A stretch of DNA of 21,851 bases from a virus: positions 1-21,851 of the IMG/VR virus record IMGVR_UViG_3300005549_000033; one strand, 5' to 3'. The position numbers were made by a program, and so were the translations under genes. Below, piece by piece: positions 6,344 to 13,194 of this stretch. Positions within the stretch are counted from its first letter, which is position 1. Every line of letters begins with the position of its first letter. Under the pieces are notes generated by a model. The model did no database searches, had not been told where the DNA came from, and was given only the letters and a program-made list of their open reading frames with translations.

Positions 6344-7033
6344 ATGTTCCGAACCCCCAACGGCTCGTCCTTCTCGCTGGTGGTGCGCGGCGATACCAAC
6401 GATGGCGCGCTGGCCGTCGGCATCCTGGGTACCGATGAGTACCAGCTCGCTGGGCTGAAGATCGAAGGCTGGGCGCTCGACATCGGGGCCCACATCGGCA
6501 CGGTCGGCCTCGCGCTGGCCATCGACAACCCCGAGCTGCGGGTCATCTGTGTCGAGCCGGTGCCCGACAACTGCGACCTGATCCGCGAGTCGATCCGGCT
6601 CAACGGGCTCGGGGAGCGGGTGTTCGTGGAGGAGGCTGGGGCGGGCGCCATTGGGCAGAGCACGGTGCCCTGCCACTACGCCTACACCGCGGCCGGCATC
6701 CCCGACAAGAGCTACGTCGAGCAGAACCGCTACATCGGCAACCTGTGGCGCGGCAGCATGGAATCGGTAGGCACCGTCATCGACGCCCCGGTGGTGACGC
6801 TGGCCGGGCTGCTCGACAAGTACGGCATCGACCACTTCGACTTCGCCAAGACTGACTGCGAGGGTTGCGAGTGGGAGTTCTTTAAGGACGGCGCAGGCGT
6901 CATCGACTACATCCTGGGTGAATGGCATGACGGGCCGTTCAGCCGCATCCACGACCTATTGAACAAGACGCACGACGTGACGCTGGTCACCGACTACGGA
7001 GGCAGCGGCATCTTCCGCGCCGTTCGGCGGTGA
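6344..7033 (+). CDS. FkbM-family SAM-dependent methyltransferase
   Basis: A 229-residue protein from ATG 6344, chosen because AGAGG (6334-6338) lies 5 nt upstream; an in-frame TTG at 6290 has no ribosome site and sits at a hairpin. Motif I for SAM binding is ALDIGAHIGTVGLAL (residues 44-58). The acidic residue after beta-2 is in CVEPVPDNC (69-77). The family-typical ending VTLAGLLDKYGIDHFDFAKTDCEG (151-174) is characteristic of FkbM methyltransferases, which O-methylate small molecules and sugars. Length fits the family. It leads a translationally coupled cassette of glycosyltransferases (GTGA overlap at 7030), so O-methylation of a virion- or phage-directed glycan is the likely role. The acceptor is unknown. 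Confidence 0.85.
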   Translation: MFRTPNGSSFSLVVRGDTNDGALAVGILGTDEYQLAGLKIEGWALDIGAHIGTVGLALAIDNPELRVICVEPVPDNCDLIRESIRLNGLGERVFVEEAGAGAIGQSTVPCHYAYTAAGIPDKSYVEQNRYIGNLWRGSMESVGTVIDAPVVTLAGLLDKYGIDHFDFAKTDCEGCEWEFFKDGAGVIDYILGEWHDGPFSRIHDLLNKTHDVTLVTDYGGSGIFRAVRR

Positions 7034-7857
7034 GGGTCCTCTTAGACAGGCACCACGGGGTGCTCCACGAAGCGCTGTGCATCCTGTTCGAGGACCGCTT
7101 CGGCTGGGAGACGGCGGTGTGGATCGACGGCCAATACGTCACCGGGCCACCGATGATGGATTTCCCGCCGCGGACCAGCCTCACGTTGAGTTCTGAGACC
7201 GTCCGCGAGTGGCGGCCGGATTTCGTGATCGCCTCGGTGTTCGGGACGCGGCAGCCGATGAAGGCGTTAGCGAAGGAGGTCGGCGCGGTCTACGTCGACC
7301 ACGTGGGCAACGCGTGGGACGCACCGATCAGTGATCACGCCCTGCGCTCGGTGGCCGGCGACTACGGCATCCTGTACCACTCCGAGTTCCACCGGGTGCC
7401 GTACACCGAGCCGACGGGCAACCGCATCGGCTCCTTCCACGGTTCGCTGGCCGTGTCGCCGTGTCGCGCCCACTGGGATCGGGCGCATCGGGAGCACCCC
7501 GAGTGGGACTTCCAGCTCTACGGCGTGGCCGAGAATCCGCTCTACCCGTGGCAGGTAGCGCAAGCCATGGCTGACTGCTTCGCCATCTGGCACGACAAGG
7601 ACGCCGACGGCTACGGCTTCACGGTGCATGAGACGTTCGCTTCCGGGCGGCCGGTGATCGGCCACGCAGGACACTACGCGGGCAAGCTGGCCGAGGGCTT
7701 GTGGGAGCGCGGTGTCACCTATCTCGAGCCCGACGATGACCTGAGCAAGGCTGATGCCGCGATGGGGCAGCGGGCGCTCGCGCGTTTCGAGGCGCTGGTA
7801 GACTTCGACGCGGAGGCGGACGCGATCCGCGAATACCTGGAGGTGCTTCTCCGATGA
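7030..7857 (+). CDS. Putative glycosyltransferase (GT-B type), paralogue of the 9253 gene
   Basis: A 275-residue protein from GTG 7030, overlapping the methyltransferase stop (GTGA). The N-terminus MRVLLDRHHGVLHEALCILFEDRFGWE and the C-terminal part (HPEWDFQLYG; DADGYGFTVHETFASGRPVIGH; YAGKLAEGLWERGVTYLEPDDD) look like the two halves of a GT-B fold. The DGYGFTVHETFASGRPV stretch occupies the place of the GT4 nucleotide-sugar-binding motif (EGFGL...E). It aligns with the protein at 9253 over most of its length, which is ~80 residues longer. Sugar donor and acceptor cannot be told. The glycosyltransferase assignment rests on the C-terminal motif and on neighbours, so it is less secure than for the 10320 gene. 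Confidence 0.65.
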   Translation: MRVLLDRHHGVLHEALCILFEDRFGWETAVWIDGQYVTGPPMMDFPPRTSLTLSSETVREWRPDFVIASVFGTRQPMKALAKEVGAVYVDHVGNAWDAPISDHALRSVAGDYGILYHSEFHRVPYTEPTGNRIGSFHGSLAVSPCRAHWDRAHREHPEWDFQLYGVAENPLYPWQVAQAMADCFAIWHDKDADGYGFTVHETFASGRPVIGHAGHYAGKLAEGLWERGVTYLEPDDDLSKADAAMGQRALARFEALVDFDAEADAIREYLEVLLR

Positions 7858-8264
7858 GCGACTGCTGGGAATGGCCTGCGGGCCGAACGTCTGCCGGATA
7901 TGGCATCACCCGGATTCGCAAGCGGCCTGTCTACGCTCACCGATGGTCATGGGAACAGACGAACGGGCCGATCCCTGTCGGTATGTTCGTCTTGCACCAC
8001 TGCGACAATCCGCCGTGTGTTCGTCCATCCCATTTGTTCCTCGGAACGAACCAAGACAACCGCCGTGATGCGATGAGCAAGGGTCGCGGTAGCCAGCCTC
8101 CGCACTACTACGGGGAGCAGCACCACAATCATCGACTCACGCTTGCTCAAGCACGGGCAATCAAGCAGGATCGCCGGATACTCCGAGAGGTAGCCGCGAC
8201 TTACGGTGTCAGCATCCCCACCGTTCACTCCATCCGGGCAGGTAAGACCTGGAGGGATGCATGA
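7854..8264 (+). CDS. HNH endonuclease (free-standing homing type) with C-terminal HTH
   Basis: A 136-residue protein. The N-terminus has CWEWPAGRTSAGYG and AHRWSWEQTNGPIPVGMFV, followed by the HNH core HHCDNPPCVRPSHLFLGTNQDN (residues 48-69) with His49, the Cys50/Cys55 pair, His60 and the terminal Asn residues of the beta-beta-alpha-metal fold. Residues 95-134 form a DNA-binding helix-turn-helix (ILREVAATYGVSIPTVHSIRAGKTW). This is the standard layout of free-standing phage HNH homing endonucleases. It sits between two glycosyltransferase genes with ATGA overlaps at both its start (7854) and end (8261), so it does not interrupt translational coupling. It need not take part in glycosylation and may be a mobile passenger. 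Confidence 0.88.
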   Translation: MSDCWEWPAGRTSAGYGITRIRKRPVYAHRWSWEQTNGPIPVGMFVLHHCDNPPCVRPSHLFLGTNQDNRRDAMSKGRGSQPPHYYGEQHHNHRLTLAQARAIKQDRRILREVAATYGVSIPTVHSIRAGKTWRDA

Positions 8265-9256
8265 GCCGGATTCTGCTTTTGACGGCGCACAGCATCGCTG
8301 AGTTCGATGACCTCCGAATGCTGCACGAGATTGGCCACGAGGTCATGTCCATCGGGGCTTACCTCGACCCGGCCCGTCCGCAAGATGACAAGCGGCCTGC
8401 CTTACCCGAAGTGCCGCCCGCCCCGAAGGAGCTAACCGACCTCGTAGTCGGGGATCAGATTCAGTTCAAAGGGCATCTGCCCGACGCGATCCTCGACTGG
8501 GCTGAGATCGTGATTTGCCATCATTTCACATACGATTGGGTTGGGGGCCAGTGGGGGAAGCTGCGGGACCACGGGTGCCGCGTCATCTGGCGCACCTGCG
8601 GGCAGACCTCACCACAGCTCGAACAGTTCATGGAGTACCTGCGCCCTGAAGGGCTCCAAATCGTGCGCTACAGCCCCAAGGAGCGATTCAACGGACCGTG
8701 GTTCGCTGGGCAGGATGCGCTGATCCGGTTCGGCATGGACCCCGACGAGTTCTCGGGCTGGCATGGCTCCGAGGCGGTGGTCGGCAACGTGACCCAGGAT
8801 ATGGTGAACCGCGCCGATGCCTGCGGCCTCGACTTCTGGCTGGAGGCGACGGGCGAGATTGCACGCAAGCCGGCCGGCCCGAACTCGCAGCTCCTGCCGG
8901 ACGGCATCGGAGCGCTCACTTATGAGGGTCTGCGCGAGTACCTGCGCTCGATCAGGACCATGCTCTACACCGGCACCCTGCCCGCGCCCTACACACTTGG
9001 GCTGATCGAGGCCATGATGACCGGGGTTCCCGTCGTCTCAATCGGCAAGCAAGCGTGGGGCCTGCCCGACCTGTTCGAAGGGTCGGAGATCACCGGCCTG
9101 TCGAGCAACACGCCGGACGGCGCCAAGGCACTGCTCCTCGCCTTTCTGAACGATCCGGCCTTCGCTCGGGCGGAGAGCAATCGCCAGCGTGAACGGGCGA
9201 TTGATCTGTTCGGGATGCCGAAGATTCGTGAGCAGTGGCGAGCATTCCTGGCGTGA
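8261..9256 (+). CDS. Glycosyltransferase, GT4-like GT-B fold
   Basis: A 331-residue protein starting in the ATGA overlap with the HNH gene. An N-terminal Rossmann-like half is suggested by MSRILLLTAHSIAEFDDLRMLHEIGHEVMSIG and ILDWAEIVICHHF. The C-terminal half contains YTGTLPAPYTLGLIEAMMTGVPVVSIG (from about residue 236), which corresponds to the GT4 motif that binds the nucleotide-sugar donor; the conserved Glu is in LIEAM. GLSSNTPDGAKALLLAFLNDP and a terminal helix fit the usual C-terminal region of these enzymes. It probably transfers a sugar from a nucleotide donor onto a glycan or protein; the acceptor is unknown. It shares less similarity with the 7030/9253 pair than they share with each other. 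Confidence 0.75.
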   Translation: MSRILLLTAHSIAEFDDLRMLHEIGHEVMSIGAYLDPARPQDDKRPALPEVPPAPKELTDLVVGDQIQFKGHLPDAILDWAEIVICHHFTYDWVGGQWGKLRDHGCRVIWRTCGQTSPQLEQFMEYLRPEGLQIVRYSPKERFNGPWFAGQDALIRFGMDPDEFSGWHGSEAVVGNVTQDMVNRADACGLDFWLEATGEIARKPAGPNSQLLPDGIGALTYEGLREYLRSIRTMLYTGTLPAPYTLGLIEAMMTGVPVVSIGKQAWGLPDLFEGSEITGLSSNTPDGAKALLLAFLNDPAFARAESNRQRERAIDLFGMPKIREQWRAFLA

Positions 9257-10323
9257 GAGTCCTCGCCGATTACCACCACTCAGACTTGTTCGAATCGCTG
9301 GCCTTGCTTTTTGAGGATCGGTACGGCTGGGAGTTGTTTCGCCCGGCCGGGATGGAGTGGTTTGATGAGGGCTACTGGAACTTCGAGCGCAAGTTCCACG
9401 GTGACGCGGTAGCCAAGCAATACCTCGCCATCTGGAAGGACGACAGGTACGCGGGCGACCACTTCAGACGCGACGACACCACCCACCCAGGGCGCATCCT
9501 CAAGGGCGTCACACTGGAGCAGGCGCGCTCCCAGTCGTGGGACATCGTGCTCTGCACCATCAGCCACAACGAGTCCGGCTTCGCCCGTTTCGCTGCGGAG
9601 GTCGGCGCCCACTACGGCATCCAGGCTGGCAACGTGGGTCAGATCGCCAACGTGGCGGTCGAGGGTGCGGGCTGGGGACCGACCGAGTTCGTGCTGGCCT
9701 CGACCACCTTCGATGTGCCGATCCCGGTGCCCTACGTCATCTACCGGCAGGAGTTCAGCCTGCACGACTTTCGCTTCGAGTGGCCGCCGGTCGAATCCAA
9801 GAGCGTGGCGTCGTTCGTGCAGTGCTTCGCCGAGAACCGCGGCATGGAGCGCGGCGGCTTCTACGATGAGTTCGAGCACTTGGCGCTGACCTACCCCGAG
9901 TTCGACTGGAAGGTGTACGGGGCTTACGGCACCCAGCCGGAGGACCAGTGGGCCTGCGGCAACCTGCCATCCACGCCTGACGTGGCGGCGCACATGCGCG
10001 CGTCATGGGCGCTGTGGCACGCCAAGTTCTGGAGCGATGGCTACGGGCATGTTGTCCATAACATCCATGCCGTGGGACGGCCGATCTTCAGCTACCACAA
10101 CTACTACGCCGATAAACTGGCCGGGCCACTGATGGAACACGGCGTGACCGGCTTCGACCTCAACCGCATGGACGAGGCGGAGATCATGGCCACCCTGCGC
10201 CGGCTGCGGGAGCCGGAGTACCACCAGCAGATCAGCGTGGCGACGGCGGCGCGGTTCCGTGAGATCGTCAACTTCGACGAGGACGCTGAGAAGGTGAGGG
10301 CGCTGCTAGAGTCCATCCTGTGA
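9253..10323 (+). CDS. Putative glycosyltransferase, longer paralogue of the 7030 gene
   Basis: A 356-residue protein. GTG 9253 overlaps the previous stop (GTGA), matching the start of its paralogue; an in-frame ATG at 9235 would remove that junction. The N-terminus MRVLADYHHSDLFESLALLFEDRYGWE aligns with MRVLLDRHHGVLHEALCILFEDRFGWE at 7030. The C-terminal halves share PE(W/F)D(F/W)xxYG, DGYGxxVHxxxAxGRP, YxxKLAxxLxExGVT and a final RF..(V)xFD...R..LE. Extra sequence lies in the N-terminal half (about residues 30-90) and middle. Likely GT-B glycosyltransferase, but no experimentally known family is recognised with certainty. The gene is coupled to the next by GTGA. Confidence 0.65.
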   Translation: MRVLADYHHSDLFESLALLFEDRYGWELFRPAGMEWFDEGYWNFERKFHGDAVAKQYLAIWKDDRYAGDHFRRDDTTHPGRILKGVTLEQARSQSWDIVLCTISHNESGFARFAAEVGAHYGIQAGNVGQIANVAVEGAGWGPTEFVLASTTFDVPIPVPYVIYRQEFSLHDFRFEWPPVESKSVASFVQCFAENRGMERGGFYDEFEHLALTYPEFDWKVYGAYGTQPEDQWACGNLPSTPDVAAHMRASWALWHAKFWSDGYGHVVHNIHAVGRPIFSYHNYYADKLAGPLMEHGVTGFDLNRMDEAEIMATLRRLREPEYHQQISVATAARFREIVNFDEDAEKVRALLESIL

Positions 10324-11714
10324 AGCTGCTGTTCGTCGGCGATCTAGCCGCCACCGGGTTTGGCACGGTTACGACGGACCTCGGGCGCGACCTGCTCAGG
10401 CTCGGCGTCGACGTGCGCTTCCTCAGCCAGAATGACACCGGCAAGGAGTTGCCCGAGCCGTTCCTGTCCCGCACCGCCGATCTCCGGTCGCTGATCCAGG
10501 CGGTAGACCCACAGACTGGTGAGGCAGGGGTGCAAGGCGCCAACCCCCAAGTCCCGGCCCTGATCTACGGCACGTCGAGCGCTAGCCTGACCAATGGTGA
10601 GTCGTGGGGCAACTGGAAACCGGACGCCTGCCTGCTGCTCGGCGACTTCCGCGCCGCCCAGATGTTCGTCAATCTCGCGGTCGAGGCGTTCGCCTCGCTA
10701 CCGACCATGCTCTATATCCCAGTCGAGGGCACCGACCTTCCCCCCTCTTGGAAGCGCCTGTTCGATATCGCGCACCCGGTGGCGATGAGCAGGTTCGGCG
10801 CCAAACAGCTCGCCAAAGTGATGGGCCATCCGGTGCCGATGGTCTACCACGGGGTGGATACCAGCGTCTTCCGCCCCGTCGAGCAGCGGTCGATCACGCT
10901 CACCAACGCGCAGGGCGAGACGACCACCTTCACCACCCGCGAGGAATGCAAGCGTTCGTGGGCCTACCTGCTGGCCAAGATCAACCAGGTCGATCGCATC
11001 CCGCGCAAGTGGCTGCTGCGCACCGACCGCAACATGCCGCGCAAGCAGTACGCCCGCATGCTGCGCTCACTGGCGCCCGTGCTGGAGCGTCATCCGGGCT
11101 GGGGCTTGGTCATCCACTGCTCTGTCTTCGATCAGGGGGGCTTCCTAGCCGATTCGGCGAGCAAGTACCCTTCGGTGCGCGACCGCATCCTGTTCACCGA
11201 TGCCGTGATCGACCGCGAGTCGCTGGTCATGCTGTACAACTCGGCCGACCTGTACGTCTCCAACAGCGCCGAGGGCTTCGGCCTGACCATCGCTGAAGCC
11301 ATTGCCTGCGGCGTGCCGGCGGTCGGGGTTCGCTATTCAGCCGTGCCGGAGGTGATCGGGCCGGCGGGCGTGACGGTGGATCGCTTCACGCTGATCGACA
11401 ACGAGTACGATCACTACTGGTGCGCGGTCGACGAGACGGCCTTCGCCAAGGAGGTGGAGGCACTGGTGACTGCCGATGCGCACCGGGAGGCGCTGGGAGC
11501 CAAGGGACCCAAGCACATCGCGGCTTCGTTCAGTTGGACGACCGCCGCCAAGCAGTTCGTCGAAGTCTTCGAGTCAGAGGTCGCCGCATGGCATCCTTCA
11601 CCAGCATCGCCGCAGTCCGCGAGTACCTCAACAACGTCCCCAACTCCGGCCAGTTCACCGATGGCATCCTCGGCAGCAACATCGTCGTTGCCTCCAATCG
11701 CCTCCAGCGCCTGA
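10320..11714 (+). CDS. GT4-family glycosyltransferase with out-of-frame C-terminal extension
   Basis: A 464-residue reading frame from GTG 10320 (GTGA overlap). The N-terminal domain begins MKLLFVGDLAATGFGTVTTDLGRDLLRLGVDV. YHGVDTSVFRP (from residue 176) marks the interdomain region. The C-terminal domain has ILFTDAVIDRESLVMLYNSADLYV and EGFGLTIAEAIACGVPAVG (Glu318 and Glu326, the EX7E donor-binding motif of GT4 enzymes), then SAVPEVIG. The catalytic domain should end near residue 424 (VEVFESEVAA). The last ~42 residues are Ser/Pro/Thr/Ala-rich and are encoded by DNA that is also the first 127 nt of the connector gene in another frame. That tail is probably not functional sequence and reflects loss of the original stop. 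Confidence 0.85.
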   Translation: MKLLFVGDLAATGFGTVTTDLGRDLLRLGVDVRFLSQNDTGKELPEPFLSRTADLRSLIQAVDPQTGEAGVQGANPQVPALIYGTSSASLTNGESWGNWKPDACLLLGDFRAAQMFVNLAVEAFASLPTMLYIPVEGTDLPPSWKRLFDIAHPVAMSRFGAKQLAKVMGHPVPMVYHGVDTSVFRPVEQRSITLTNAQGETTTFTTREECKRSWAYLLAKINQVDRIPRKWLLRTDRNMPRKQYARMLRSLAPVLERHPGWGLVIHCSVFDQGGFLADSASKYPSVRDRILFTDAVIDRESLVMLYNSADLYVSNSAEGFGLTIAEAIACGVPAVGVRYSAVPEVIGPAGVTVDRFTLIDNEYDHYWCAVDETAFAKEVEALVTADAHREALGAKGPKHIAASFSWTTAAKQFVEVFESEVAAWHPSPASPQSASTSTTSPTPASSPMASSAATSSLPPIASSA

Positions 11715-12235
11715 CCAACCGCCAGTTCGAGGTCCAGCTCGCCGCGACCAAGACCTTCACCACCCGCGGCCGGGCCAGCCTGACCATCCCCGACCTGACC
11801 TCTGCCTCAGCGGTGATCCTGAACAGCTCGACCCTGACGGCCAACTCGTCGTACTACCTGATCCCCGACGCGCACAACTCGGGCGTGTTCACGGCCATCG
11901 ACCTGCCGCAGTACCGGGCTCCATGGGACTACCGCGGCTACTCGGACTGGTTCGACAAGAACTACGACTCGCCGCTGTACCAGGCTCGGCTGCGATCAGG
12001 CATCCCCAACGACCTGTCGATCACCGGCACCTGGGGCTGGGCCTCCATCCCCGAGGAAGTCGCCAAGGCGACGGTGGTGCTGGCCGCCTGGTACACCAAG
12101 CGCCCCGATGCGGTGCTGGCCAACACTATTCAGACGCCGGAGGGCAACGTGTTCGACCTGTCGCGGCTGCCGCCGGAGGTGCAGGGCTTCGTGACCGAAT
12201 GGAGGATCGACCTCGACGCGGTGGCCAGCCTGTGA
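11588..12235 (+). CDS. Head-tail connector (adaptor) protein
   Basis: A 215-residue protein from ATG 11588; the frame is open further upstream only as a shadow inside the glycosyltransferase gene. MASFTSIAAVREYLNN at the N-terminus, NIVVASNRLQRLTNRQFEVQ and SVILN-like strands (SASAVILNSSTLTANSSYYLIP) occur together. They are followed by a Trp/Tyr-rich segment, GTWGWASIPEEVAKATVVLAAWYTKR and a short C-terminal helix, a layout typical of gp6/gp15-like connector proteins that bind under the portal. Gene order (connector, gp10-like, tail terminator, major tail protein) supports this. The start overlaps the glycosyltransferase 3' end by 127 nt, marking the right border of the inserted island. Confidence 0.8.
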   Translation: MASFTSIAAVREYLNNVPNSGQFTDGILGSNIVVASNRLQRLTNRQFEVQLAATKTFTTRGRASLTIPDLTSASAVILNSSTLTANSSYYLIPDAHNSGVFTAIDLPQYRAPWDYRGYSDWFDKNYDSPLYQARLRSGIPNDLSITGTWGWASIPEEVAKATVVLAAWYTKRPDAVLANTIQTPEGNVFDLSRLPPEVQGFVTEWRIDLDAVASL

Positions 12236-12681
12236 CCGTCAAGGGCATTCCCGAACTGCGCACCCGGCTCGAACGCATCAAGCCATCGCCCGAGCTGATG
12301 CGCACCCTCGGCCTGTCGGCCATCCGCGAGCAGAAGTTGCTGGTCCCCAGAAAGACCGGCAACTTGGGCAGAAGCATCGGGCTGGGCTCGATCACCCCGA
12401 CCGCGGTGGTCACGCGGGCAACGGCTGCCTACGCCGCCTTCGTCGAGTTCGGGACGCGGGCGCATGAGATCGTGCCGCGCGCGCGCAAGGCCCTCAGATT
12501 CGCTCCTACGGGCTCTGGGCGGCTATCCGGTGCCCCTCGCTCGGGTGGTCCGGTCGTGTTCGCCAAGCGCGTGCGTCATCCGGGTACCAGGGCCAAGCCG
12601 TTCATGCTTCCGGGCGCTCGAGCGGCGGTCGCAGGCGCAGCGTTTCGTGACACCATCGTGCGCCTCTGGAACGGGCGATGA
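12232..12681 (+). CDS. HK97 gp10-like head-tail joining/minor tail protein
   Basis: A 149-residue protein from GTG 12232, which overlaps the connector stop (GTGA); longer versions of the frame are shadows. The N-terminus MTVKGIPELRTRLERIKPSPELM is followed by IREQKLLVPRKTGNLGRSI, AAYAAFVEFGTRAHEIVPR, and a C-terminal HPGTRAKPFMLPGARAAV. V(P/R)xxTGxLxxSI, FVEFGTR and HPGTxAxPFM are classic HK97 gp10 family motifs. The protein joins head completion and tail assembly. Its first 17 residues resemble the micro-ORF at 3674. Confidence 0.88.
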   Translation: MTVKGIPELRTRLERIKPSPELMRTLGLSAIREQKLLVPRKTGNLGRSIGLGSITPTAVVTRATAAYAAFVEFGTRAHEIVPRARKALRFAPTGSGRLSGAPRSGGPVVFAKRVRHPGTRAKPFMLPGARAAVAGAAFRDTIVRLWNGR

Positions 12682-13109
12682 CGACCTCGGCTCGGCAGGA
12701 CCTGCGGGCCGGCTGCGCCTCCGTCCTCTCCACTTATCAGGCCGCCAACCCGACCCTGCTGGGCAAGGTGTACGACTACCCGCCGGAGTCATTCGCCACG
12801 CCGTGCGCCTACGTCGAGAAGACGGTCAACGAGCGGATCGAGCACGACGCCTCGCTCCGACGTAGGACGCTCAGCGTCAACGTGGTGATCGTCAACAAGC
12901 TGATGAGCAACGACCAGGCCACGGGTGAGCAGGACGTGCTGGTGGATGGGCTGCTCGACGCCTTCACCGCCGGCTATCACGCCGCCTCCGGCTCGACCGT
13001 ACTTCAGCCTGTTTCGGTCACAGATACCGAAGTTTCTGGTGGGGACGGAGTAAAGTACGCAGCAGCAGTCATCGCAGTGGAGCTCTCAATCCAAGAAGGC
13101 CGGTTCTAA
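12678..13109 (+). CDS. Tail terminator / tail completion protein
   Basis: A 143-residue protein coupled by ATGA to the gp10-like gene. Features such as LRAGCASVLSTYQAANP, a Tyr/Pro segment (VYDYPPESFATPCAYVEK), strands in RRTLSVNVVIVNK, and EQDVLVDGLLDAFTAGYHAASG followed by a final beta pair (YAAAVIAVELSIQEGRF) fit the compact alpha/beta tail-terminator fold (lambda gpU / SPP1 gp17 type). Assignment rests on size, predicted secondary structure and position between the gp10-like protein and the major tail protein. The stop codon lies within a small inverted repeat. Confidence 0.7.
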   Translation: MTTSARQDLRAGCASVLSTYQAANPTLLGKVYDYPPESFATPCAYVEKTVNERIEHDASLRRRTLSVNVVIVNKLMSNDQATGEQDVLVDGLLDAFTAGYHAASGSTVLQPVSVTDTEVSGGDGVKYAAAVIAVELSIQEGRF

Positions 13110-13133
13110 GACCGGATTCAGCCGACCGGGCTG
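13100..13133 (+). other. Two consecutive short hairpins before the major tail gene
   Basis: CCGGT (13100-13104) pairs with ACCGG (13111-13115), enclosing the upstream stop codon. CAGCC (13119-13123) pairs with GGCTG (13129-13133) around a 5-nt loop. They sit in an 85-nt gap, one of the few in this operon. No T-run follows. A role in mRNA processing or stability for the abundant tail tube transcript is possible but speculative. Confidence 0.3.
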
Positions 13134-13194
13134 GTGCTTCAGACGGTCCCATCCAATCCGCCGGGCGTGAGCAGGCGGGAAAGGGAAGTCAGTC

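Noticed and set aside
11476-12231. Upstream extension of the gp10-like frame
   Set aside because: The extension is Arg/Pro/Gln-rich shadow sequence under the connector gene. GTG 12232 in a GTGA overlap gives the normal family length.
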